Of a DNA stretch of 64,000 bases, positions 57,446-64,000 are shown in pieces. This DNA is from Natronocella acetinitrilica (lineage in GTDB: Bacteria; Pseudomonadota; Gammaproteobacteria; Nitrococcales; Aquisalimonadaceae): positions 496,001 to 560,000 of the forward strand of contig NZ_JALJXV010000001.1 in NCBI RefSeq assembly GCF_024170285.1, read 5' to 3'. Positions within the stretch are counted from its first letter, which is position 1, and each line of letters opens with the position of its first letter. The position numbers and the translations under genes were made by a program. Below the pieces are notes generated by a model that was not told the origin of the DNA, made no database searches, and worked only from the letters and a program-made list of their open reading frames with translations.

Positions 57446-58233
57446 TCACCGCCTTGCTTGTGAAGATGCTGGCGACTGCCCTGGTGGTGATCGCCGTGGC
57501 GGTGACGGTGGGCAACCTGGGCCCGCGGCTCGGCGGTATTGTCGCCGGGACACCCATCGTGCTCGGCCCGGCCTACTTTTTCATGCTGCGTGAGCAGCCT
57601 GCGGCATTCATTGCCGAGGCGGCGGTGTCCAGCATTCATGCCCTCACCGCGACGCTGGCGTTCATGATCTGCTACATCCTTACCGGTCAGCGCCTCGGAG
57701 CAGTGCGCGGCCTGACGCTTGCCGTCCTGGTCTGGTTGCCCACGGCGCTGTTGTTTGCGGGTCTGCTGCCGGGCGGCCTCTTCACCGCATTGAGCGCTTA
57801 CGTCGCTGTGTTCCTGGTGGTGCGAATCGTTGAGCGTCGCCTGCACCTGCCACAGCCCCGGGTATCCGCTCCCGGCGGTTGGTTCGATCTGTTCCTGCGC
57901 GGCGTCCTGGCGGGCCTGCTGGTGGGGTTCGCTGCCACCCTTGCCGATGGCTTCGGGCCGTTGATCTCCGGTGTGATGCTGGGCTTTCCCATCGGCTTGA
58001 TCACCATCGGCCTGACCCTGCACCAGCGCTACGGTGCGCCGGTGGCGCGGGCCACGATGGCGGCGGCCCAGCCCGCGCTGTTCAGCCTGATCGCCTTTAC
58101 CGCCGTGGTTGGCTTCGGCGCCGAGCGGCTTGCACCCATGTGGACGTTTACTCTTGCGTTGATCGCATCCATCGGGGTGAGTGCGGCCCTGCTGGCAGTC
58201 AGTCAATTCCGGGCCCGGGTATCCGTGGCCTGA
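57442..58233 (+). CDS. Integral membrane protein with an internal repeat
   Basis: 263 residues, almost all hydrophobic, about eight helices. Two halves carry related motifs: GNLGPRLGGIVAGTPIVLG (about residue 20) and DGFGPLISGVMLGFPIGLI (about residue 173). This suggests duplicated four-helix units with inverted or parallel topology. No named family recognised with confidence. It starts in the amidase stop codon, so it is in the operon; it could carry the substrate or product. Confidence 0.75.
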   Translation: MITALLVKMLATALVVIAVAVTVGNLGPRLGGIVAGTPIVLGPAYFFMLREQPAAFIAEAAVSSIHALTATLAFMICYILTGQRLGAVRGLTLAVLVWLPTALLFAGLLPGGLFTALSAYVAVFLVVRIVERRLHLPQPRVSAPGGWFDLFLRGVLAGLLVGFAATLADGFGPLISGVMLGFPIGLITIGLTLHQRYGAPVARATMAAAQPALFSLIAFTAVVGFGAERLAPMWTFTLALIASIGVSAALLAVSQFRARVSVA

Positions 58234-58266
58234 GCCCCTCAACCCAGAACCAGTCAGGAGCTTGCC

Positions 58267-59424
58267 ATGTCTGACTCCAGAGAGACCTCCAAGATGGTGG
58301 ACTCCCGCACCAGCGGTGAGACCGAGCGGCGTGTATTGCGCCGCGATCCGAATCCCCACCTGTTCCGCCCGGTCACGTTCCGTTCGGTGACTGCCCGTAA
58401 CCGCGTCGTGCTCTCGCCCATGTGCCAGTACTCGGGTGAGGATGGGCTCTCCAACGATTGGCATTATGTGCATCTCGGTGCCCGCGCCGCGGGTGGTGCG
58501 GGCATTGTCTTCACCGAGGCCGTGCATCTGGAACCTCGCGGCCGTATCACCCCCTGGTGCCTCGGGCTCTGGAATGATGAGCAGCGTGATCGGCTGGCCC
58601 GCATCGCCGCGTTTGTGTCCGAACGCGGTGCAGTGCCCGGAATCCAGCTTGGTCACGCCGGTCGCAAGGCCTCCGTGGGTCGGCCCTGGGAGGGCACGCG
58701 GCCGATTCCCGTCGACCAGGGTGGCTGGCCGGTGGTGTCGGCGTCGGATCTACCCTATGCCAAGGGTTGGCCGACCCCCGAGCCCATGACGGCAGCGGAC
58801 ATCGAAGACGCCATGACCACGCTGGCCGCCGCCACGCGACGGGCACGAGAGGCCGGCTTTCGTGTCATCGAGTTGCACGCCGCCCACGGCTACCTGATCC
58901 ATCAGTTCTACTCGCCATTGAGCAACCAGCGTACCGATGGCTACGGCGGTAGCTTCGAGAACCGGATTCGCTTCCTGATGGAGTCGGTGGACGCGGTGCG
59001 CAGCGAGTGGCCGGACGACCTGCCGCTGTTCATGCGCCTGTCGGTGTCGGACTGGGTGGAGGGCGGCTGGACGCTGGAGGACAGTATCCGCCTTGGCAAG
59101 ATGCTCAAGGACGATGGCCGGGTGGATCTGATGGATTGTTCGTCCGGCGGCAACGACCCGCGTCAGCAGATCCCCATTCACCCGGGCTATCAGGTGCCGT
59201 TCGCCCAGCGGGTACGTGAGGAAACCGGGCTCGCCACCGGCGCCGTCGGGCTGATCCACGGACCGGATCTCGCGGAATCCGTGATTGCCAATGGTCAGGC
59301 CGACCTGGTCATTCTTGGCCGCGCATTGCTGGCCGACCCGGTGTGGCCCCTGCGTGCAGCGGTTGCCCTGAAGGCACAGAACGTGGAATGGCCCGTGCAG
59401 TACGAGCGTTCGAACATTTTCTGA
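58267..59424 (+). CDS. Old-yellow-enzyme-type NADH:flavin oxidoreductase
   Basis: 385 residues, FMN-binding TIM barrel of the YqjM/XenA type. Landmarks: VVLSPMCQYSGEDG with the modulating cysteine, GIQLGHAGRKAS, HAAHGYLIHQFYSPLSN with the substrate-binding His pair, YGGSFENRIRF and GRALLADP near the end. These enzymes reduce activated C=C bonds using NAD(P)H. Last gene of the operon. Confidence 0.9.
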   Translation: MSDSRETSKMVDSRTSGETERRVLRRDPNPHLFRPVTFRSVTARNRVVLSPMCQYSGEDGLSNDWHYVHLGARAAGGAGIVFTEAVHLEPRGRITPWCLGLWNDEQRDRLARIAAFVSERGAVPGIQLGHAGRKASVGRPWEGTRPIPVDQGGWPVVSASDLPYAKGWPTPEPMTAADIEDAMTTLAAATRRAREAGFRVIELHAAHGYLIHQFYSPLSNQRTDGYGGSFENRIRFLMESVDAVRSEWPDDLPLFMRLSVSDWVEGGWTLEDSIRLGKMLKDDGRVDLMDCSSGGNDPRQQIPIHPGYQVPFAQRVREETGLATGAVGLIHGPDLAESVIANGQADLVILGRALLADPVWPLRAAVALKAQNVEWPVQYERSNIF

Positions 59425-59439
59425 GTGGGTCTGACCCAC
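59425..59439. terminator. Hairpin between convergent stops
   Basis: GTGGGT (59425-59430) and ACCCAC (59434-59439) pair around CTG. It fills the space between the stops of the oxidoreductase (59424) and the response regulator (59444). There are no T-runs; it may act from both sides. Confidence 0.45.
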
Positions 59440-59443
59440 GGCA

Positions 59444-60451
59444 TTACTGGTCGGACTGGGTGGTCTCGCGCTGCCATGATGTCATCAGTGGCCGCCCGGC
59501 ATCCCGGGCGTCGCCGATCCGGCATTCGGTGTAGTCCAGGAGTGCCTGCGCGGTCAGCTCGTCCTCCAGATGGCTGCTGACCACGTGGGTCACGGCAATG
59601 GCGCAGTCCGCCGTGAGAAAGCCGGCGCCGGTCTTGTAGGCGCGCAGATTCAAAGCCTGATGAATGCGACGGAATGCGCCTGGCGGAACCGGCTCTTCAT
59701 CGGCCTGTTGCATCACCAGCACAAACCGCGCCCCCTCCAGGCGGGCCACCACGTCTACCGGGCGGGAAGTCTGCTCCAGGCGCTCACCAATGGTGTCGAG
59801 CATTTGCGCGGCTATATCCATGCCATGTTCATTGGCGATGGCCGGATAGCCCTGCATCTGCACCAGGGCGACGCAGAGCGAGCCACCGCGCCCCCGCAGG
59901 TGCCGCAGCAGGTTATCGAGCTGGGTCATCAGGAACGGCTGGTTGCCAAGGCGGGAGCCCGGCTGCAGGCCGGCGCGTTCGTCCAGCTGCCGGTTCAGCT
60001 CAAGCAGGCGGCGATTCGCCTGGATGAGATCATTCTGCAGCCGGGTGATACGGCCCGCCGCGTGAATTCGCGCCAACAATTCCTCGTTATCCGGTGACTT
60101 GTTGACGAAGTCGTCGACGCCTTCCGCGAAGGCGAGACTCAGGGACTCCGATTTGTCGCTGCCGGTGAGCAGTATGATGTACGTGTAATGATCGCCACTG
60201 GCCTCGAGCTGGCGGACTTCGCGGGTGAGATCGAGCCCGTCCATCTCCGGCATCAGCCAGTCTGCAAGCAGGATTCCCGCCGATCGCTCCCGCAAAATGG
60301 CCAGCGCCTCACCGGCGGTACCCGCCGTGCGAATGTCCAGAAAGCCTGCCTGCTTGAGGGTTCGGCGCAGCATCTCCAGCGTGAAGCGTGCATCGTCAAC
60401 GATGACGACCGGGATGTTTTCGTGCGACCTTTGCGCGAATACTGACTGCAT
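59444..60451 (-). CDS. Response regulator with a degenerate GGDEF domain
   Basis: 335 residues. The receiver domain (about 12-130) has the acidic pair VVIVDDARF, the phospho-acceptor aspartate in GILLADWLMPEMDGLD, then LLTGSDK and the lysine in DFVNKS. A coiled linker leads to a C-terminal domain (about 170-320) with the size and pattern of GGDEF cyclases, but the active motif is replaced by LEGARFVLV. It is therefore unlikely to make cyclic di-GMP and may act as a binding or protein-contact module. The partner kinase is not nearby. Confidence 0.75.
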   Translation of the reverse strand: MQSVFAQRSHENIPVVIVDDARFTLEMLRRTLKQAGFLDIRTAGTAGEALAILRERSAGILLADWLMPEMDGLDLTREVRQLEASGDHYTYIILLTGSDKSESLSLAFAEGVDDFVNKSPDNEELLARIHAAGRITRLQNDLIQANRRLLELNRQLDERAGLQPGSRLGNQPFLMTQLDNLLRHLRGRGGSLCVALVQMQGYPAIANEHGMDIAAQMLDTIGERLEQTSRPVDVVARLEGARFVLVMQQADEEPVPPGAFRRIHQALNLRAYKTGAGFLTADCAIAVTHVVSSHLEDELTAQALLDYTECRIGDARDAGRPLMTSWQRETTQSDQ

Positions 60452-60489
60452 CTGCCGAGCCGATCCCGTCTGGCCGCTGGTGAGTAGTG

Positions 60490-60514
60490 CACGTTCTTCC
60501 TGAACGTGTCTTTT
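60490..60514 (+). terminator. Terminator-like hairpin between response regulator and oxyR
   Basis: CACGTTC (60490-60496) and GAACGTG (60502-60508) pair perfectly around TTCCT, then TCTTTT follows. No plus-strand gene ends here (the response regulator runs the other way), so it may stop antisense transcripts or be a binding site. Confidence 0.4.
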
Positions 60515-60644
60515 CGCCCTAGGCTATTACAGCGACGCTGGGCGGGGAAGTGGGCCGAATCGCTCAACGGCTGGACGGCATGATTTTGCTGACGGCAGGC
60601 TAGGCGACCTTGTGCTGGCGGTGTGTTCGATCAATGGTGGACTG

Positions 60645-61574
60645 ATGAATCTTCGAGACTTGCGATACCTGGTGGCGGTGGCGGACAAGCGGCATTTCGG
60701 CCGCGCGGCGGAGGCCTGCTTCGTCAGCCAGCCAACGCTGAGCGCGCAGATCAAGAAGCTGGAGGGCTTTCTCGGGGTGCAGCTGATCGAGCGCAGCAAC
60801 CGGCGGGTCATGTTGACGCCCATCGGCGATGAAGTCGCCCAGCGCGCCCGTTACATCCTCAGCGCTGCGGATGACATCGTGCAGGTTGCGCGGGCGGCCA
60901 GCGACCCGCTGGCAGGGGACTTCCGCCTCGGTCTTATCCCCACGGTGGCTCCCTACCTGTTGCCGCACCTGGTGCCGGCGGTGAGGGAAAGCCTCCCCAG
61001 GCTGCGTCTGATGCTCTACGAGGAGCAAACGTCGCGCTGCCTGGAGCGTCTGCGCAACGGCACCCTGGACGCAGCGGTGCTGGCGGTGCCGGTGGACGGC
61101 GGCGAAGGCTTTGCCCAGGCCGGCTTGTACGATGAGCCGTTTTTGCTCGCCATGCCCAAGGGTCATGCACTGAGCAAGGCCCGTGTCCCCAGCCTGGAGC
61201 GGCTCAGCGATGCCCGAATCCTGTTGCTGGAGGAGGGGCATTGCCTGCGCGATCAGGCATTGGAGATCTGCAAGCTGGTGGGGGCCAGCGAGGAGCGCGA
61301 GTTTCGGGCAACCAGTCTGGAGACCCTGCGGCAGATGGTGGCTGCCGGGGCTGGCATTACCCTCCTGCCGGAGTTGGCCGCCCTGTCCACCGACGGCATT
61401 GCCAACGCCGGATCGATTACCATCGAGCGCTTCGACTCACCACAGCCCCGCCGACATGTCGCGTTGCTCTGGCGCAAGGGCTCCGCTCGGGAACCGACCA
61501 TGCGCGCCCTGGTGGCGCAGGTGCAGGAGCTGGACGTGATCCAGCGGCTGCAACATGACGATGCGGCTGCGTGA
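60645..61574 (+). CDS. oxyR: OxyR, peroxide-sensing LysR regulator
   Basis: About 309 residues from the ATG at 60645. N-terminal helix-turn-helix NLRDLRYLVAVADKRHFGRA. The redox cysteines are in EEGHCLRDQALEICKL, matching C199 and C208 of E. coli OxyR, so the sensor is intact. It activates peroxide defence genes elsewhere. Lies just before uvrD on the same strand. Confidence 0.94.
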   Translation: MNLRDLRYLVAVADKRHFGRAAEACFVSQPTLSAQIKKLEGFLGVQLIERSNRRVMLTPIGDEVAQRARYILSAADDIVQVARAASDPLAGDFRLGLIPTVAPYLLPHLVPAVRESLPRLRLMLYEEQTSRCLERLRNGTLDAAVLAVPVDGGEGFAQAGLYDEPFLLAMPKGHALSKARVPSLERLSDARILLLEEGHCLRDQALEICKLVGASEEREFRATSLETLRQMVAAGAGITLLPELAALSTDGIANAGSITIERFDSPQPRRHVALLWRKGSAREPTMRALVAQVQELDVIQRLQHDDAAA

Positions 61575-61607
61575 ATCCGTTACCGGAGACGGGTAGACTG
61601 CCCCGCC

Positions 61608-63782
61608 ATGGAAGACGTCTCCGATATCCTCGATCCGCTCAATGAAGCCCAGCGCGAGGCGGTCGCCGCGCCGCCGGGGCGCACCCTGGTGCTGGCCGGC
61701 GCCGGCAGTGGCAAGACCCGCGTGCTGGTGCATCGCGCCGCCTGGCTGAACCGGGTGGAGGGCGCGTCCCCGTTTACGCTCATGGCCGTTACCTTCACGA
61801 ACAAGGCTGCGGCGGAAATGCGTGGGCGCATCGAGACCCTGCTGGGTTTCAGTGCCGCGGGCATGTGGACGGGCACCTTTCATGGGCTGTCGCACCGTTT
61901 GCTGCGCCGCCACTGGCGCGAGGCAGGGTTGACCGAAAGCTTCCAGATCCTCGATTCCGATGACCAGAAGCGGCTGCTGCGCCGGGTGATGCGCCTGCTG
62001 GAAATCGACGAGGCGCGTTTCCCGCCACGTCAGGTCCAGGGCTACATCAACAGCCGCAAGGATGATGGCCAGCGGCCTGACGATCTCGGTGAAGGGGCGG
62101 ACCCGCACACTGACCGCATGATCCGCATTTATCGCGCCTATCAGGAGGCCTGCGAGCGAACCGGTCAGGTGGATTTCGCCGAATTGCTGCTGCGCAGCTT
62201 CGAGTTGCTGCGGGATAACGCGTCGCTCCGCAACCACTACCGGGAGCAGTTCCGCCATGTCCTGGTGGACGAATTCCAGGACACCAATGGCATCCAGTAT
62301 GCCTGGTTGCGGATGCTCGCCGGCCCCGAGGCCGATCTGTTCGTGGTGGGCGATGACGACCAGTCCATCTACGGTTGGCGTGGTGCCCGGGTGGAGAACA
62401 TTCGCCGCCTGACGGATGACTACCCGGATGTGCGCGTATTCCGGCTGGAGCAGAACTACCGTTCCACTGCAACCATTCTCAAGGCCGCCAACGCGCTGAT
62501 CGACAATAACAGCGGCCGCATGGGCAAGAACCTGTGGACCGATGGCGAAGATGGCGAAGCCATCATGCTGTACGCCGCCTTCAATGACCTGGACGAGGCC
62601 CGTTTTGTTGTTGATCGCCTGCGCGAGGCCATCGCCGATGGTCATGCCCGCTCCGAGCTGGCGATCCTGTACCGCTCCAACGCCCAGTCCCGGCTGTTCG
62701 AAGAGGCGTTGCTGACGCACGGCATACCCTATCGGGTCTACGGTGGCCTGCGCTTTTTCGAGCGGGCCGAAATCAAGGATGCCCTGGCCTATACCCGCCT
62801 GGTGAGTAATCCGCAGGATGACGCCTCCTTCGAGCGGGTGGTGAACACGCCGCCGCGGGGTATCGGTGGCAAGACCGTGGACCTGATACGGGAGCAATCC
62901 CGGGCTCGGCGCGCCAGCCTGTGGGACGCCGCGGAGCAGTGCCTGCAGGAGCGCCTGTTGCCCGGGCGGGCGCACAATGCGGTCACACAGTTTCTGGCGC
63001 TGATCCAGGCGCTGGGTGAGCAGGTCACCGATCAGCCGCTGGCGGAGGCCATTGATCTGGTGATCAAGGGCTCCGGCCTGCGGGAACTGTTCGCGCGAGA
63101 CCGGGACGATCGCGGGGAATCGCGCCTGGAGAACCTGGACGAGCTGGTCAGCGCTGCCCGGGGATTCGAGCAGGACTGGGAGGGTGACGGCGAGATGGAT
63201 ACCCTCACCGCATTCCTCGCCCATGCTGCGCTGGAGGGCGGTGAAGGCCAGGCCCAGGACTGGCAGGATTGCGTGCAATTGATGACCCTGCATTCCGCCA
63301 AGGGGCTGGAATTCCCCTGGGTCTGCCTCGCGGGCCTGGAGGAGGGGCTGTTTCCGCACCGAATGTCCGCTGAAGACCCGGACCGCCTGGAGGAGGAACG
63401 GCGCCTCTGTTATGTGGGCATCACCCGGGCCCGGCGCCGACTGCTGATGACCTGGGCGGAGAAGCGCCGCCTGCACGGTGAAGAGCGCTGGTGCGCACCC
63501 TCCCGTTTCATCAGCGAGTTGCCCGACGACCTCATCCATCACGTGCGTACGCGGGTATCGGTGAGCCGTCCCGCCATGGCGATTCGGCGCGGATTGGCCG
63601 AGAGTCACGAAATGGCCGACAGCGGGTTTCACCTGGGTCAGCGGGTCATGCACCCGAAGTTCGGTGAGGGCGTGGTGCTCCAGTACGAGGGACAGGGCCC
63701 GAGTGCCCGCATCCAGGTCAACTTCGATACCGTGGGTGCGAAGTGGCTGGTGGCGTCCTACGCCAAGCTACAGGGCGCCTGA
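61608..63782 (+). CDS. uvrD: DNA helicase II (UvrD)
   Basis: 724 residues, a superfamily 1 3'-5' helicase for nucleotide excision and mismatch repair. Motif I is LVLAGAGSGKTRVLVHR, motif II VLVDEFQDTN, motif III VVGDDDQSIYGWRGA, motif IV LEQNYRST and motif V/VI MTLHSAKGLEFPWV and VGITRARRRL. The start MEDVSDILDPLNEAQREAV matches E. coli UvrD closely. A C-terminal Tudor-like segment (GQRVMHPKFGEGVVL) is present. Full length. Confidence 0.97.
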   Translation: MEDVSDILDPLNEAQREAVAAPPGRTLVLAGAGSGKTRVLVHRAAWLNRVEGASPFTLMAVTFTNKAAAEMRGRIETLLGFSAAGMWTGTFHGLSHRLLRRHWREAGLTESFQILDSDDQKRLLRRVMRLLEIDEARFPPRQVQGYINSRKDDGQRPDDLGEGADPHTDRMIRIYRAYQEACERTGQVDFAELLLRSFELLRDNASLRNHYREQFRHVLVDEFQDTNGIQYAWLRMLAGPEADLFVVGDDDQSIYGWRGARVENIRRLTDDYPDVRVFRLEQNYRSTATILKAANALIDNNSGRMGKNLWTDGEDGEAIMLYAAFNDLDEARFVVDRLREAIADGHARSELAILYRSNAQSRLFEEALLTHGIPYRVYGGLRFFERAEIKDALAYTRLVSNPQDDASFERVVNTPPRGIGGKTVDLIREQSRARRASLWDAAEQCLQERLLPGRAHNAVTQFLALIQALGEQVTDQPLAEAIDLVIKGSGLRELFARDRDDRGESRLENLDELVSAARGFEQDWEGDGEMDTLTAFLAHAALEGGEGQAQDWQDCVQLMTLHSAKGLEFPWVCLAGLEEGLFPHRMSAEDPDRLEEERRLCYVGITRARRRLLMTWAEKRRLHGEERWCAPSRFISELPDDLIHHVRTRVSVSRPAMAIRRGLAESHEMADSGFHLGQRVMHPKFGEGVVLQYEGQGPSARIQVNFDTVGAKWLVASYAKLQGA

Positions 63783-63785
63783 GTC

Positions 63786-64000
63786 CTACCAGCGGATGAT
63801 CTTCCACTGCCGAACGCTGGGAATGGCGCCCGGATCCTCGAAGCGCTGCCAGCTGCCGCGGCCGTCCAGATCGTAGAAATAGTAGGGCGGGCCCAGCGCC
63901 GGTGTGATCTTGACCGCGTAGACTTGACCGTTGACGCTGTACTCCTCGATGGTGGCCCATTCTCGCTCGATGATCGTGACCCGAGGTTCCAGCTCTTCAT
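63786..64000 (-). CDS. DUF2782 family protein, 3' end (partial)
   Basis: The frame is open from the window edge to a TAG at 63786-63788; the start lies beyond position 64000. The visible 70 residues include VTIIEREWATIEEYSVNGQ, AVKITPALGPPYYFYDLDG and the end VRQWKIIRW, which fits the DUF2782 family of small gammaproteobacterial proteins often found next to polA and thrB. The full protein probably has an N-terminal signal peptide outside the window. Its stop lies three bases after the uvrD stop. Confidence 0.8.
   Translation of the reverse strand, partial: EELEPRVTIIEREWATIEEYSVNGQVYAVKITPALGPPYYFYDLDGRGSWQRFEDPGAIPSVRQWKIIRW

Noticed and set aside
61437-63653. 738-codon minus-strand frame opposite uvrD
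   Set aside because: Long antisense shadow caused by high G+C; uvrD on the plus strand has all helicase motifs.

Overview
The window reads as chromosome of a high-G+C gammaproteobacterium. The order parB - atpIBEFHAGDC - glmU - (tandem universal stress protein) - glmS at the left end, and oxyR, uvrD and a DUF2782 gene at the right end, is gammaproteobacterial. The many uptake systems for organic acids and the gene content suggest a halophilic or soil/water heterotroph, perhaps near Ectothiorhodospiraceae or Halomonadaceae; that placement is inference.

Layout. (1) 1-12.3 kb: core genes, namely parB, a complete nine-gene F1Fo ATP synthase operon with a visible promoter and terminator, glmU, a two-domain Usp protein and glmS. 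(2) 12.3-32.3 kb: an accessory island that starts right after glmS and has visibly lower G+C and scattered IS3-family transposase scraps. It holds three parts. The first is a LysR gene facing a module of amidohydrolase, NitT/TauT-type ABC importer and UbiD-type decarboxylase. The second is an MFS carrier. The third is a branched-chain-type (Liv) ABC importer with a DapA-like lyase, a GntR regulator, an AA_synth (DUF1185) protein, an amidase and a three-subunit, cobalt-type nitrile hydratase / thiocyanate hydrolase. (3) 32.5-42.2 kb: malonate utilisation, a full mdcACDEGBH malonate decarboxylase operon enclosed by a split tripartite tricarboxylate transporter (tctBA on one side, tctC on the other). 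(4) 42.6-45.6 kb: a membrane redox operon with a ferric-reductase-like flavocytochrome, a 30-residue membrane peptide, and a quinone-reductase/UbiA prenyltransferase fusion broken by a one-unit change in a (GC)5 tract. (5) 45.7-51.3 kb: small genes and decayed genes (HupE-like scrap, phasin, IS3 scrap, truncated and intact HCCA isomerase-like genes, a short exported protein, an autotransporter-type barrel protein) and a LysR gene. (6) 51.4-59.4 kb: a second catabolic operon with a PF07286 hydro-lyase-like protein, a TRAP transporter (DctPQM), DUF2848, an amidase-signature enzyme, a two-repeat membrane protein and an old-yellow-enzyme reductase. (7) 59.4-64 kb: a response regulator with a degenerate GGDEF domain, oxyR, uvrD and the 3' end of a DUF2782 gene running off the window.

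How they work together. Three clusters each join an importer, a regulator and hydrolases or lyases of uncertain substrate. The most striking is 24.9-31.9 kb. Uptake of a small amino-acid- or amide-like compound would feed nitrile hydration (nitrile to amide), amidase (amide to acid plus ammonia) and a pyruvate-aldolase-type lyase. The malonate block is self-contained: TctABC uptake, MdcG/MdcB prosthetic group synthesis, MdcH charging of the MdcC carrier, MdcA acyl transfer and MdcDE decarboxylation to acetyl-carrier and CO2. No rRNA, tRNA or CRISPR array was seen.
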